Made by a program: the position numbers and the translations under genes. Below, one piece after another: positions 1-8,173 of a stretch of DNA of 23,428 bases. The notes under the pieces were generated by a model, which worked only from the letters and a program-made list of their open reading frames with translations, was not told the DNA's origin and ran no database searches. Each line of letters begins with the position of its first letter. The stretch's first letter is position 1. The DNA lies in IMG/VR virus record IMGVR_UViG_3300017720_000072, positions 1 through 23,428 of that record, one strand, 5' to 3'. The DNA is from a virus.

Positions 1-835
1 ATATAACATCTGTACTTGTTTCAGTTGCTCCTTCAATTGTTAAAGTATTTCTAGCCCAAAATGATATTGTCCAATCATCACATTTTCCAAATCGATTAAA
101 AACATCATCATGTGGTATTCGTATCTGACTACCTAGTCCTGCAGCAGTTACTCCACTCTCAATGAAATTTACAGCTAACCCAGATGGCTTCCTATATGCA
201 CTACTAGTTATATCTACTCCTGGCACTATTTCTAGGTCTCCGTGGTATGAAGCTAAACGGTCACTGCCATTCAATTTATAAGAAATACTTCCAGAGAATT
301 TACCCAAAGTTGTATTTAAATATTCTGTATAATATTGATAGGTATCGTTAAACGACATATAGAATACATTTTTACTTGAAGAAGCAAAAAATTCTTTTTT
401 TATTAATGGATCAACTAAATTTCCATCACCATCATCCTGTAATTTAATATCCAAATCTCCAATACTACTAGTAACTTGAAATGTACTATTCTTTATTCTC
501 TCACCAACTTGATTGTATGGTAATGTTAAAGTAGATGAAGATATAAATAAGAATCTTTTATTTAATGGATTGAGAACATGTTCTGGTAATGCAGTTGATC
601 GATTATCATAAAAACGTTGTTTAACAGCATGCCAAGAGACATACATATTAGTTCCATCGGAATTTGTAATATATGGAATCTCTCCGTCTTGATCAATACG
701 ACCGTCATAATAAATACCGGATTGTGTTACATGTCCGGTTCCAATATTATTACTTAATACATAATATTGTTTATAGGCCTTAAATGGCCTTTGATGAACG
801 TCCGCAGATTTAATTTGTCTAAATACATTTGACAT
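1..835 (-). CDS. Virion structural protein with LamG/concanavalin-like domain (3' end outside window)
   Basis: The frame is open from the ATG at 835 to the window edge, giving 278 codons with the C-terminus missing. The N-terminus (MSNVFRQIKSADVHQRPFKAY) and a segment near residues 80-120 (KRFLFISSS, then VGERIKNSTFQVTS) look like a recurrent structural-protein family of large tailed phages; that is from memory, not a search. Near residues 224-265 the pattern GLGSQIRIPHDD followed by DDWTISFWARN is typical of the first strands of a LamG/concanavalin A-like jellyroll, which would continue beyond the edge. An ATG at 840 lies in another frame and is not used. No clear Shine-Dalgarno is seen. It lies 16 nt after the 434-residue gene, as the last visible member of the structural cassette. 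A peripheral, glycan- or receptor-facing tail role is inferred. Confidence 0.75.
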   Translation of the reverse strand, partial: MSNVFRQIKSADVHQRPFKAYKQYYVLSNNIGTGHVTQSGIYYDGRIDQDGEIPYITNSDGTNMYVSWHAVKQRFYDNRSTALPEHVLNPLNKRFLFISSSTLTLPYNQVGERIKNSTFQVTSSIGDLDIKLQDDGDGNLVDPLIKKEFFASSSKNVFYMSFNDTYQYYTEYLNTTLGKFSGSISYKLNGSDRLASYHGDLEIVPGVDITSSAYRKPSGLAVNFIESGVTAAGLGSQIRIPHDDVFNRFGKCDDWTISFWARNTLTIEGATETSTDVI

Positions 836-851
836 ATCATATCGCTATTTG

Positions 852-2156
852 TTAGAAGTCTAATTTAACTTTGATTAATGCTTCTCTTGTAAACGATTTT
901 AATAATGGTTGACTTAGTTTTGCTACTGCTAACAATTCTCTTTGTGCATTATAAAGACCGATTGAAGTAATATAAACTTGCGGATCAGCTGCAAATGATG
1001 AATATGCAACTTCTCCTAATGACCCTGTTGTAAATGTTGGATTATTTGAATAATTATATTCACCATTTTTAATTCGTACGAAGTAATAAGTTGCAGTAAC
1101 CTTTTCAGATGACCTTGCTTGAATACCACCTGTCCTTGTTGATGTATCAACTAACCCATGAGATGATGATATGGAATGAAATAATTTAACTGTATTATCA
1201 CCTTGTACTTGTGATCCTGATACTGTTCCAAAATTTGTATTGGTATCTAATACATCACCATTTAATATTGCAACACCATGTTGTGGATATAACAATCCAT
1301 AATATACTGGAGCTGTTGGACTAAAAATCGATGTTCCTCCGTCGATTGAACCAGATATTAAATTATATACTAAACCTCCTTCTGTTGCACTTGGATCATT
1401 AATAGATGAATCATCAATAACTTGTACATATACACCACTTCCATCTAATTTTACATTTGAACCAGTATGTTCTGAATTCTGTCCAGCATTACCACCTGCT
1501 CCTTCAATAAACTGTGAACCTGATAGTCGAGCTAATGAAACTTCAAAATTTCCTGGATCAACCTTTTCTCTTATTCTTGCTCTATTAAAATTTAATACAT
1601 ATATTGAATCGGTATCTGTTCCGTTAATTGTAAATTTCTTATCATTTGGTGCTAATAATAATTGAGCATATTGTCTATAAATAGCTCTTGATGGCGTATC
1701 ATTATTTAAATTACCTGTCAAATCTACTGAACCGGAACCATTAAAATGTCCATATGCAATAGATAATTCTGATGCTGCCTGACTATTATTTGCAGGATCT
1801 GCTATTGAACTTAATTCTTGATAATATGTTTTTTGAGTTGCAGTTAATAAAGAAGATGTAAACATTGTAGTAAAACTACCAGTATTACCTGAAAACAATC
1901 CTTTAGTTACAACCTCTTCATATTCGCCTCTAATATCGCCAGTACCAAAATTTGTAAATATTCTTCCCTGTGCTGCTATTTCTTCAGCTAACTGCTGTTC
2001 TTGAATAATCTGATTAGCTAATATTTGAGCCTGTTCTTGAATAAGTTGTGTATTAGTAGGCCCTGGTCTACTAGTAGCCATTGATACTTGATTACCAAAT
2101 CTATCAACTGCCAATCTTGCATTATTATTATTTCTATTTGAATATCTTACTGCCAT
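852..2156 (-). CDS. Virion structural protein, 434 aa
   Basis: This is a complete gene with a strong Shine-Dalgarno (AAGGAGA, 2164-2170) 7 nt before the ATG. The N-terminus is Asn/Gln-rich with a helical stretch (about residues 36-65, QEQAQILANQIIQEQQLAEE). The rest is Ser/Gly/Thr-rich and predicted beta-rich, with GSG linkers typical of phage tail and neck proteins. The C-terminus (about 395-434) has the pattern YITSIGLYN, then LLAVAKLSQPLLKSF, ending in KVKLDF. I associate this ending with a widespread but uncharacterised virion-protein family of large phages. There is no signal peptide or membrane segment. It sits 13 nt after the 220-residue gene and probably shares its transcript. The precise position in the particle cannot be read from the sequence. 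Confidence 0.75.
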   Translation of the reverse strand: MAVRYSNRNNNNARLAVDRFGNQVSMATSRPGPTNTQLIQEQAQILANQIIQEQQLAEEIAAQGRIFTNFGTGDIRGEYEEVVTKGLFSGNTGSFTTMFTSSLLTATQKTYYQELSSIADPANNSQAASELSIAYGHFNGSGSVDLTGNLNNDTPSRAIYRQYAQLLLAPNDKKFTINGTDTDSIYVLNFNRARIREKVDPGNFEVSLARLSGSQFIEGAGGNAGQNSEHTGSNVKLDGSGVYVQVIDDSSINDPSATEGGLVYNLISGSIDGGTSIFSPTAPVYYGLLYPQHGVAILNGDVLDTNTNFGTVSGSQVQGDNTVKLFHSISSSHGLVDTSTRTGGIQARSSEKVTATYYFVRIKNGEYNYSNNPTFTTGSLGEVAYSSFAADPQVYITSIGLYNAQRELLAVAKLSQPLLKSFTREALIKVKLDF

Positions 2157-2169
2157 TTATTTATCTCCT

Positions 2170-2832
2170 TTAAGCGACGCTGTACCCTGTTGTTGGTAAT
2201 ACATCTCTATTTACTATTAGCGGAACAACTACTCTACCACCAGTTTCATTTCCAACAAATAATATTGTTGCTTGTTTATTACTGGCAGTATGACGTTTAC
2301 CGGTTATAGTAAATGATGTTCCTGATACTGTTACACTTCTTGCTGCTGATGCATCTCCTACAAATCTAGGAACTGTTGTACCAGCCGACCCTCCTGTAGC
2401 AGAAATATTACATACTCCTGAATCTGATAATATTGCAGTATATCCAAATGTAGTATTTCCTGCTTGCATATTAATTGTTTGAGGTTCAATTGTAAATGAT
2501 TCCCCATAATTAATTTGAATTCCGGTATTATTTAAATTACCAACACTAACAACAGGTATTTGTGAAGACCCTTTTGATAATGTTACTAATTTATATTTTA
2601 GCATTTGCGTTTCATCTGGCAATGCTTCTACTACCGGCATATTTTCTATTGCTGCACCATAGTATGCAGATCCTAATGGATGGTCTGGATTATATAGATC
2701 ATAATCTACCTCATCATCTGCTAATGCAAATTGTGCTATATTGAAATTAGCTTGTCCTGATGCTAAAATCTCTCTACCCTTTTTGGTAAGGATTGCATCT
2801 ACTGTAATTGTTGAATTGTTTAAATATCCCAT
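2170..2832 (-). CDS. Virion structural protein, 220 aa, conserved N-terminus
   Basis: The first 40 residues (MGYLNNSTITVDAILTKKGR, then ILASGQANFNIAQFALADDE) form a compact conserved-looking domain that I have seen starting small structural proteins of large phages. The middle (about 45-75) has the pattern DHPLGSAYYGAAIENMPVVE. Residues about 90-220 are Thr/Ser/Gly/Val-rich and beta-like, consistent with an Ig-like or bacterial surface-type sandwich; this is inference from composition. The ATG at 2832 is preceded by AGGG about 8 nt upstream. This is the first gene after the longest gap in the window, which carries the repeated AT-rich element at 2845-2859, so it may begin its own transcription unit together with the 434-residue gene. 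Function beyond virion component is not known. Confidence 0.72.
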   Translation of the reverse strand: MGYLNNSTITVDAILTKKGREILASGQANFNIAQFALADDEVDYDLYNPDHPLGSAYYGAAIENMPVVEALPDETQMLKYKLVTLSKGSSQIPVVSVGNLNNTGIQINYGESFTIEPQTINMQAGNTTFGYTAILSDSGVCNISATGGSAGTTVPRFVGDASAARSVTVSGTSFTITGKRHTASNKQATILFVGNETGGRVVVPLIVNRDVLPTTGYSVA

Positions 2833-2844
2833 GATTTACCCTAT

Positions 2845-2859
2845 CTTTTTAATAAATAT
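2845..2859 (-). promoter_or_regulatory. Repeated intergenic AT-rich element, copy A (candidate late promoter)
   Basis: The minus strand reads ATATTTATTAAAAAG in the 84-nt gap (2833-2916), ending about 12 nt before the ATG of the 220-residue gene. The same 15 nt recur exactly at 15119-15133. The rest of the gap shows no terminator-like hairpin and no coding frame. Confidence 0.45.
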
Positions 2860-2916
2860 ACGTCGGCTTTGATTTCTTTTGATTTTTACCCGTTAACTAT
2901 ATTTGTTGTGATTAAT

Positions 2917-5900
2917 TTAATTTCTAGTCGCATTTGAAATTGGTCTAAATGGACGATTTACTATAATACCTGGTCCTGAATCAACTTCAAGGTTACCAGG
3001 ATTCTCTTGTCCGGCTACTGTAACTGTTGGTGTTGCATTATATACAATTTGATTTGGATTGGTAATAAATACTTGTACTATAGGTTCGTAATTTAATTCA
3101 GCATATCCGGAATTATCATTTACGCCGGGAGCTGAAAGTTGCGATCCTAGATATTTTGAATTTATCTTAAATGATTCGTCATCTCTATATTGAGTTATAT
3201 CTAATGATTGACTAAACACTAATGGTCCTGGAAAAAACCTTCCCTGATTACTATTAGTAAATTGTTTACGATGTTTTGACCCACTTCTACGTCTCATGTC
3301 ATCATTGAAGTAAGAAGACTTAGTAGGATCTGTTTCATGAAAATGGAAAGTCTTCTTTCTAAATATAGTACTTGGCCTAACTTTATCAATATATAAATCT
3401 TGAGCACCATACCCTGCTTTATTTATTGTCTGTATCATCCCAATATGATCAATATGTGGTCTTGAAACAGATCCTTCAGGATTATTTAAAATTAATTCTA
3501 CTGTCACATTTGTTTGTTTTGGTACATGTACATTTGCAAACAAAAAAGTATCAGTTCGTTCTGTTGCACCACTATATTTAAACAACTCAGAATGTCTAGT
3601 CTCAGTTAAATGTTTATATGGAAATGCAGAAGCACTCACTGATCTATTTCTTGCAAATGCATTATCTTCTGTTGTTATAAGTTTTACGGATACAGATCCA
3701 GATGCATTTAATGTCGAATCTTGATGATCAACTGTTATTTTAAAATCTTGTATAGTTGCTGTTTGAGTATATGTTTTAAATTGTGCACGAACTATATCTG
3801 TTGCAAAGCCCTCATCTAGATCAATACTCCCATTCTGAGCTAAATCATTATTATCTTGGGATGCTAAATTTCCACAAGTAGCGTCTAGCCATCTATAATT
3901 GGTATCACGTGGTAGACCCTCTTTCCCTTCATTTACTACTATATATCCATTCAAGAATGATGCAGAAACTGATGGCCTCAAATCTTTAGGAAAAACTTGT
4001 TTTGTAAAGTAATCTGTACTTGAAGTAAAATTTCTTTGATATGATCCAAAATAATTACCATCATCAGAATATCCATTATCGCCGGCCGGAGGTGTAAATG
4101 CTAATGTGCCAATCATTGCACTACTACCCGACGCCTCACCTTCATAGTAACGATATGATGTAGATGCAGATGGCTCTAAGCTAGGCACTAGTGCTTCATA
4201 ATGATGACTAGATTGTTCCGGTTTTTTGAATGGAACTGCTTTTGATCTTTCTAATGCATGCGGCTCCACCAATAATCCCATTACCTCATCAGCACGGTCT
4301 GGCAACATTTGTCGAATAGATTCAAATAATGCAAAATCAAATTGACTAAAAATTCTCATATATGCATTGATATCATTTTTATCTGTATACTTCTTCCAAT
4401 AACCTTTTGCAAAATCAGTCAGGTCATGATATTCAAGTTCATATGTATCATCTGGATCTCCCACATAATCATCTAGAGCAATGTCTCCTATTTGATTAAA
4501 TATTTCTTTATTAATTTGATCTGCCATTGAATAAAAAAGTCCTAATCGATTAGAATCAATTGATGCATTATCGAATCTAGAAGTTTCTGCAGTTGCTACT
4601 GGAGATAATGTAGTTATTAACTCATTATCATCAAATCTAATTTTTTGTGATTTTGGTAATGTAGCTCCTAATGATACTCCCTGTACATAATATGTTTCTT
4701 CAACCGGCTCATAATTTCCTCTTTGACTATTTGTAGGTGTTGGAAAGAATGACATTGTTGCATAAGAACTACCCGAATTTACCAAATCCTCCGGATCACC
4801 TCCATATTGCAATTGTGCATCTAATACAGTTTGTGCCGGGTGAGATGATGTCATTAATCTATGATTAGTCAATGTATGATCGACGGCATTTAAATCTGTT
4901 CCTAATGGATAATGTCTTACTAATGTATCATATGATGATGTTGCGGTTAATGATGATGCATAGGAAGTTGGATTCAATGTATGAAAATCAAATGTCTTTT
5001 GGGATAAATGTTCTAACCAAGATCGATACTCTTGCATAGACCCGGAAAACATCATCAAATTTGGACCATTGGCATTTGTAAAACCAAGAGACGTCTCTCC
5101 CATGAATCTTCTTAAGTTAGTATTTACTTGAAATTGATCTTTTGAGGTACCAGTACCTGGATGACCTCCAATACATATCCTATGTTTATGGTTATCATTT
5201 ACAGCTGAACTCCACCCTGTCTTATGGCTAGTATCAGTTGGTACAAATGACGCACTAACACGATGAATTATTTTACCACTTATATAATCAGAAGCCTTTT
5301 GTACCTGAATATGATAAGTTGTATTTAAACCAGCAACTTCATTGTATGTTCCAGCACCGGACCCAGTTGCGGTGAAAAAATAACGTGCGTTCCAAAATTC
5401 TCCATCATATAGTGGCGCCCAATCCGTCGACCCAGTTATTGGATTAAAAGTTCCATGTGCACCTCTTTGACAAAGTACTAATCTACCATAATTATCAGAC
5501 CCAGAATATGACCCTGTATGTTCTAGAACTAGCTGAGCATAAACTCTTACATCACTACTTACCGGACTATCATTATCAACCACTGTTGACATAAGTACCA
5601 TTGATTCTTTAACAGCTGGTTTAAATCTAAACTCTCTCGTTTGTTCTGGTATCTTAGCACCAGAAGATAACCCTTCTCTTTGGAACCCCCATGATCCAAT
5701 ATTGGTAGTATAATTTCTTGGATTATATTTAATATGAGGTGAATCTATAGCATCTACACCCTTTCCGCCATCAAATTGTAATGCATATGAAAACCTATCT
5801 TCAATTAATGTTGGTTTATCTTCTGCAACTGCCGGACCGCCATATTCTCTAATACTAAGTAAAGTCTGAGGGATACCATATGTATTCATTAATGACTTTA

Positions 5901-7671
5901 TACCTCTTGCAGTACCTTTAGTTTTAAGTAAATAAGGTAAATTGTTAACAATTCTACGCCAAACCTCTGTAGTAATGTCTTCATCAGTTTTAGTAAATAT
6001 ACTTCCTGTTGAAGCCAATGATCCAGTCTCACTCTTTCCTAGTTTATATTGCCATAATGCTGAAGCTTGTTTTCCATTAAATAATTTCCAGCCTAATGAT
6101 TCAGCAACTTGATATAATGTATCTTTTGTATGTCCTAACTTAGGATGTTCAATTGGATGATAAGTTTTTGCTAATGCATCTGCATAAGAATATAATATAT
6201 CAAAATGATGTCCTATCATATTAACAAATAATTCATATTGATCATTATTAGAATCTAACCTTATATGTTCTGGTATTGAATTAAGTAATATTTTTTCATT
6301 TTCTGAATCATATAATGATGCGGATGCTAATGTCCCGTTATACCATTCTGTACCTAATGTAGATTCCGACCCATGTAATGTATATTCTCCAGCCCCATCA
6401 GGATCACTACTACCTGTTATAAATTTAGGAAATGGTTGTATCTGATATACATCGGATGCCAATACACCTCCCTCTAATCTAGTAGGATTGCCGTTTGTAT
6501 GGGCTTGGTCATATACATCTTGATGAGTAAATAAACTACTTGTTGGTTCATTATATAACCATTTTTCAAATCCATCAAATGTGCCAATAACAGATGTTTT
6601 ACGTGACTCTGCTAATGCTTTATCTGTTCCTAGGGTTGGTATAATCGATGATGATAGTTGTAATAAAGATATTTGATTATCATAATGTTCAATCTGCTGT
6701 AATTTATATTTAAAATTAGCTAATCGTTCTGCAGCAGATGAATAAAATACAAAGTTTTGAAATCCAGAATAATCGATGCCTATAGGATCTGAAAAAGATC
6801 CACTTAACAATTGTTGTACAATTTGTTCTGATGTCGATGTAGACTTTCCTAATAACTCTGTATAATTCTTGAAGTCTGTTTCTGTTATAATATTATAATT
6901 TGACTCTGCATCAAAATTAGCACGACGTATATATACCTTTACATCTTCTGGCGTTATATCTAAAACAATACTAAATACTGTAGGATCGGCTAGTTCAGAA
7001 TCTATCCATGCAAGATCCGACTCACCAACTTCTTCATTCAATGGTTTTAATAGTTTGACTACCATACCATCCGAGTCATTCCATCCATTTATATTTACAA
7101 TTGTACTTACACGATTCTTTCCAAAATTAAGTACAAGATTACCTGCAACTAATGTTTTTCTAATTTCAGGTATTATTAATAAACCATCAGATATTGATGA
7201 CAAATAACGATCATATTTACTACATGCCGGATTTCCTCGTAAATAAATCTCTTTACGGTCCGGAGATATTTCGACAATTTTAAGTCCTCTATCATTATAA
7301 TCACCCGCAATTGATAATGAATTATGAATATTAAATACAGCTAGATAATTTCCAGATTTTACATTAATTTTATTAGCAAAATCTGATGTATTAATACCAA
7401 GTTTGTTATTTGTATCTAAACGTGATGTAAGCATATATGCCGAATCTAGATAATCTCCGCCTGGAGAATATATATGAGCTTCAATATTAGATCTTACATC
7501 GGCATTTGAAACAGGTACACCATTTACCATTGCGCCTTGAAAAGTACCCGGCATATCTATAGCTAGATTACCTAACAGATTTGAAGAAACTAATTCTTCA
7601 GTCCATTTATTTGGCTGGCTAGATTGTTTCGATAACAATTCTTCTTTATTTATAAATCTATCTAATGACAT
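2917..7671 (-). CDS. Large baseplate/tail protein with P2 gpI-like segment and lectin-like region (possible gp7-type wedge)
   Basis: At 1584 residues this is the largest gene in the window. Around residues 570-610 it has NNLPYLLKTKGTARGI (K583-T587 is KTKGT), then LMNTYGIPQTLLSIREYGGP. This resembles the conserved KGT...AL...G core of the P2 gpI tail-protein family, whose structural counterpart in contractile machines is the second wedge arm (T4 gp7, Afp12). It is followed by a region starting near 630 with SYALQFDGG and later EFRFKP, suggesting a concanavalin/LamG-like fold to about residue 930. The N-terminal third is beta-rich. The C-terminal third contains Ser/Gly-rich linkers and ends in FRPISNATRN. 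The start at 7671 lies 4 nt after the preceding stop and has no strong Shine-Dalgarno. The structural role is confident; equivalence to gp7 is inference. T4 gp7 is 1032 residues, so the lectin-like insertion would account for part of the extra length. Confidence 0.8.
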   Translation of the reverse strand: MSLDRFINKEELLSKQSSQPNKWTEELVSSNLLGNLAIDMPGTFQGAMVNGVPVSNADVRSNIEAHIYSPGGDYLDSAYMLTSRLDTNNKLGINTSDFANKINVKSGNYLAVFNIHNSLSIAGDYNDRGLKIVEISPDRKEIYLRGNPACSKYDRYLSSISDGLLIIPEIRKTLVAGNLVLNFGKNRVSTIVNINGWNDSDGMVVKLLKPLNEEVGESDLAWIDSELADPTVFSIVLDITPEDVKVYIRRANFDAESNYNIITETDFKNYTELLGKSTSTSEQIVQQLLSGSFSDPIGIDYSGFQNFVFYSSAAERLANFKYKLQQIEHYDNQISLLQLSSSIIPTLGTDKALAESRKTSVIGTFDGFEKWLYNEPTSSLFTHQDVYDQAHTNGNPTRLEGGVLASDVYQIQPFPKFITGSSDPDGAGEYTLHGSESTLGTEWYNGTLASASLYDSENEKILLNSIPEHIRLDSNNDQYELFVNMIGHHFDILYSYADALAKTYHPIEHPKLGHTKDTLYQVAESLGWKLFNGKQASALWQYKLGKSETGSLASTGSIFTKTDEDITTEVWRRIVNNLPYLLKTKGTARGIKSLMNTYGIPQTLLSIREYGGPAVAEDKPTLIEDRFSYALQFDGGKGVDAIDSPHIKYNPRNYTTNIGSWGFQREGLSSGAKIPEQTREFRFKPAVKESMVLMSTVVDNDSPVSSDVRVYAQLVLEHTGSYSGSDNYGRLVLCQRGAHGTFNPITGSTDWAPLYDGEFWNARYFFTATGSGAGTYNEVAGLNTTYHIQVQKASDYISGKIIHRVSASFVPTDTSHKTGWSSAVNDNHKHRICIGGHPGTGTSKDQFQVNTNLRRFMGETSLGFTNANGPNLMMFSGSMQEYRSWLEHLSQKTFDFHTLNPTSYASSLTATSSYDTLVRHYPLGTDLNAVDHTLTNHRLMTSSHPAQTVLDAQLQYGGDPEDLVNSGSSYATMSFFPTPTNSQRGNYEPVEETYYVQGVSLGATLPKSQKIRFDDNELITTLSPVATAETSRFDNASIDSNRLGLFYSMADQINKEIFNQIGDIALDDYVGDPDDTYELEYHDLTDFAKGYWKKYTDKNDINAYMRIFSQFDFALFESIRQMLPDRADEVMGLLVEPHALERSKAVPFKKPEQSSHHYEALVPSLEPSASTSYRYYEGEASGSSAMIGTLAFTPPAGDNGYSDDGNYFGSYQRNFTSSTDYFTKQVFPKDLRPSVSASFLNGYIVVNEGKEGLPRDTNYRWLDATCGNLASQDNNDLAQNGSIDLDEGFATDIVRAQFKTYTQTATIQDFKITVDHQDSTLNASGSVSVKLITTEDNAFARNRSVSASAFPYKHLTETRHSELFKYSGATERTDTFLFANVHVPKQTNVTVELILNNPEGSVSRPHIDHIGMIQTINKAGYGAQDLYIDKVRPSTIFRKKTFHFHETDPTKSSYFNDDMRRRSGSKHRKQFTNSNQGRFFPGPLVFSQSLDITQYRDDESFKINSKYLGSQLSAPGVNDNSGYAELNYEPIVQVFITNPNQIVYNATPTVTVAGQENPGNLEVDSGPGIIVNRPFRPISNATRN

Positions 7672-7675
7672 AATT

Positions 7676-8173
7676 TTATTTTGTTAACCTGTAAGGCTGT
7701 TTTCTATAAGTTCTACTTAAATGCTTCTCTTTAGGATAAATATCGTACCGGACAGATAATTCGGAATTTATTTTCCGGCCAAATTTACTAAATGAAATTA
7801 ATTTATTATCTTGTGATAATGAATTTCCTAAAACAATTTTTTTTACAACTTTTGGTGACATATTATTACAAAACTTTTGTATTGTATTTGGTGATATTTG
7901 ATATGTAACATCTACGAACATATTATACTTTTTAATTCCTAAATTAGTTCCATTATATAATAATGATTTAATTAGTTTTGGTTTATACGGCCCCGTCAAC
8001 ACAATATCAATATCCCATGTGTCCCATCCTTCTAAAAACCCTCCAGTTAACCAAACATTATATTTATGTATGTCTGGTAAAGATAAAAAATCATATTTCC
8101 ATTTATCAAATTTTATTTGAGTTGGTTTCTCACGTTGCCAATTCCATTTATATTTTCCATATTGCCAAATCAT
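7676..8173 (-). CDS. Minimal nucleotidyltransferase-fold (Pol beta superfamily-like) protein
   Basis: This 165-residue basic protein carries the signature of the nucleotidyltransferase superfamily: G44-G45, eight residues on D54-I-D56 (GGFLEGWDTWDIDIVLTG), and a third acidic residue in a hydrophobic strand, D88 in MFVDVTY. These would be the nucleotide-binding GG turn and the three metal-binding carboxylates. A helix (about 64-73) lies between the second and third parts, as expected. The C-terminal part (95-165) is Lys/Arg-rich with no recognisable second domain, so the protein is shorter than tRNA-processing or poly(A) enzymes. Its ATG overlaps the stop of the 928-residue gene by one base (TAATG at 8171-8175), implying translational coupling inside the baseplate operon. 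The substrate is unknown: it could be a nucleic-acid 3' end, a protein or a small molecule. A non-catalytic structural role is also possible. Confidence 0.65.
   Translation of the reverse strand: MIWQYGKYKWNWQREKPTQIKFDKWKYDFLSLPDIHKYNVWLTGGFLEGWDTWDIDIVLTGPYKPKLIKSLLYNGTNLGIKKYNMFVDVTYQISPNTIQKFCNNMSPKVVKKIVLGNSLSQDNKLISFSKFGRKINSELSVRYDIYPKEKHLSRTYRKQPYRLTK

Noticed and set aside
2562-2744. Plus-strand 60-codon hydrophobic frame opposite the 220-residue gene
   Set aside because: Antisense to a supported gene; hydrophobic Leu/Met runs here reflect the complementary strand of Asn/Glu/Lys codons.
2833-2916. Possible tRNA or small RNA gene in the longest gap
   Set aside because: I could not fold a cloverleaf or a GC-rich hairpin with a T-run; the notable content is only the repeated AT-rich element.
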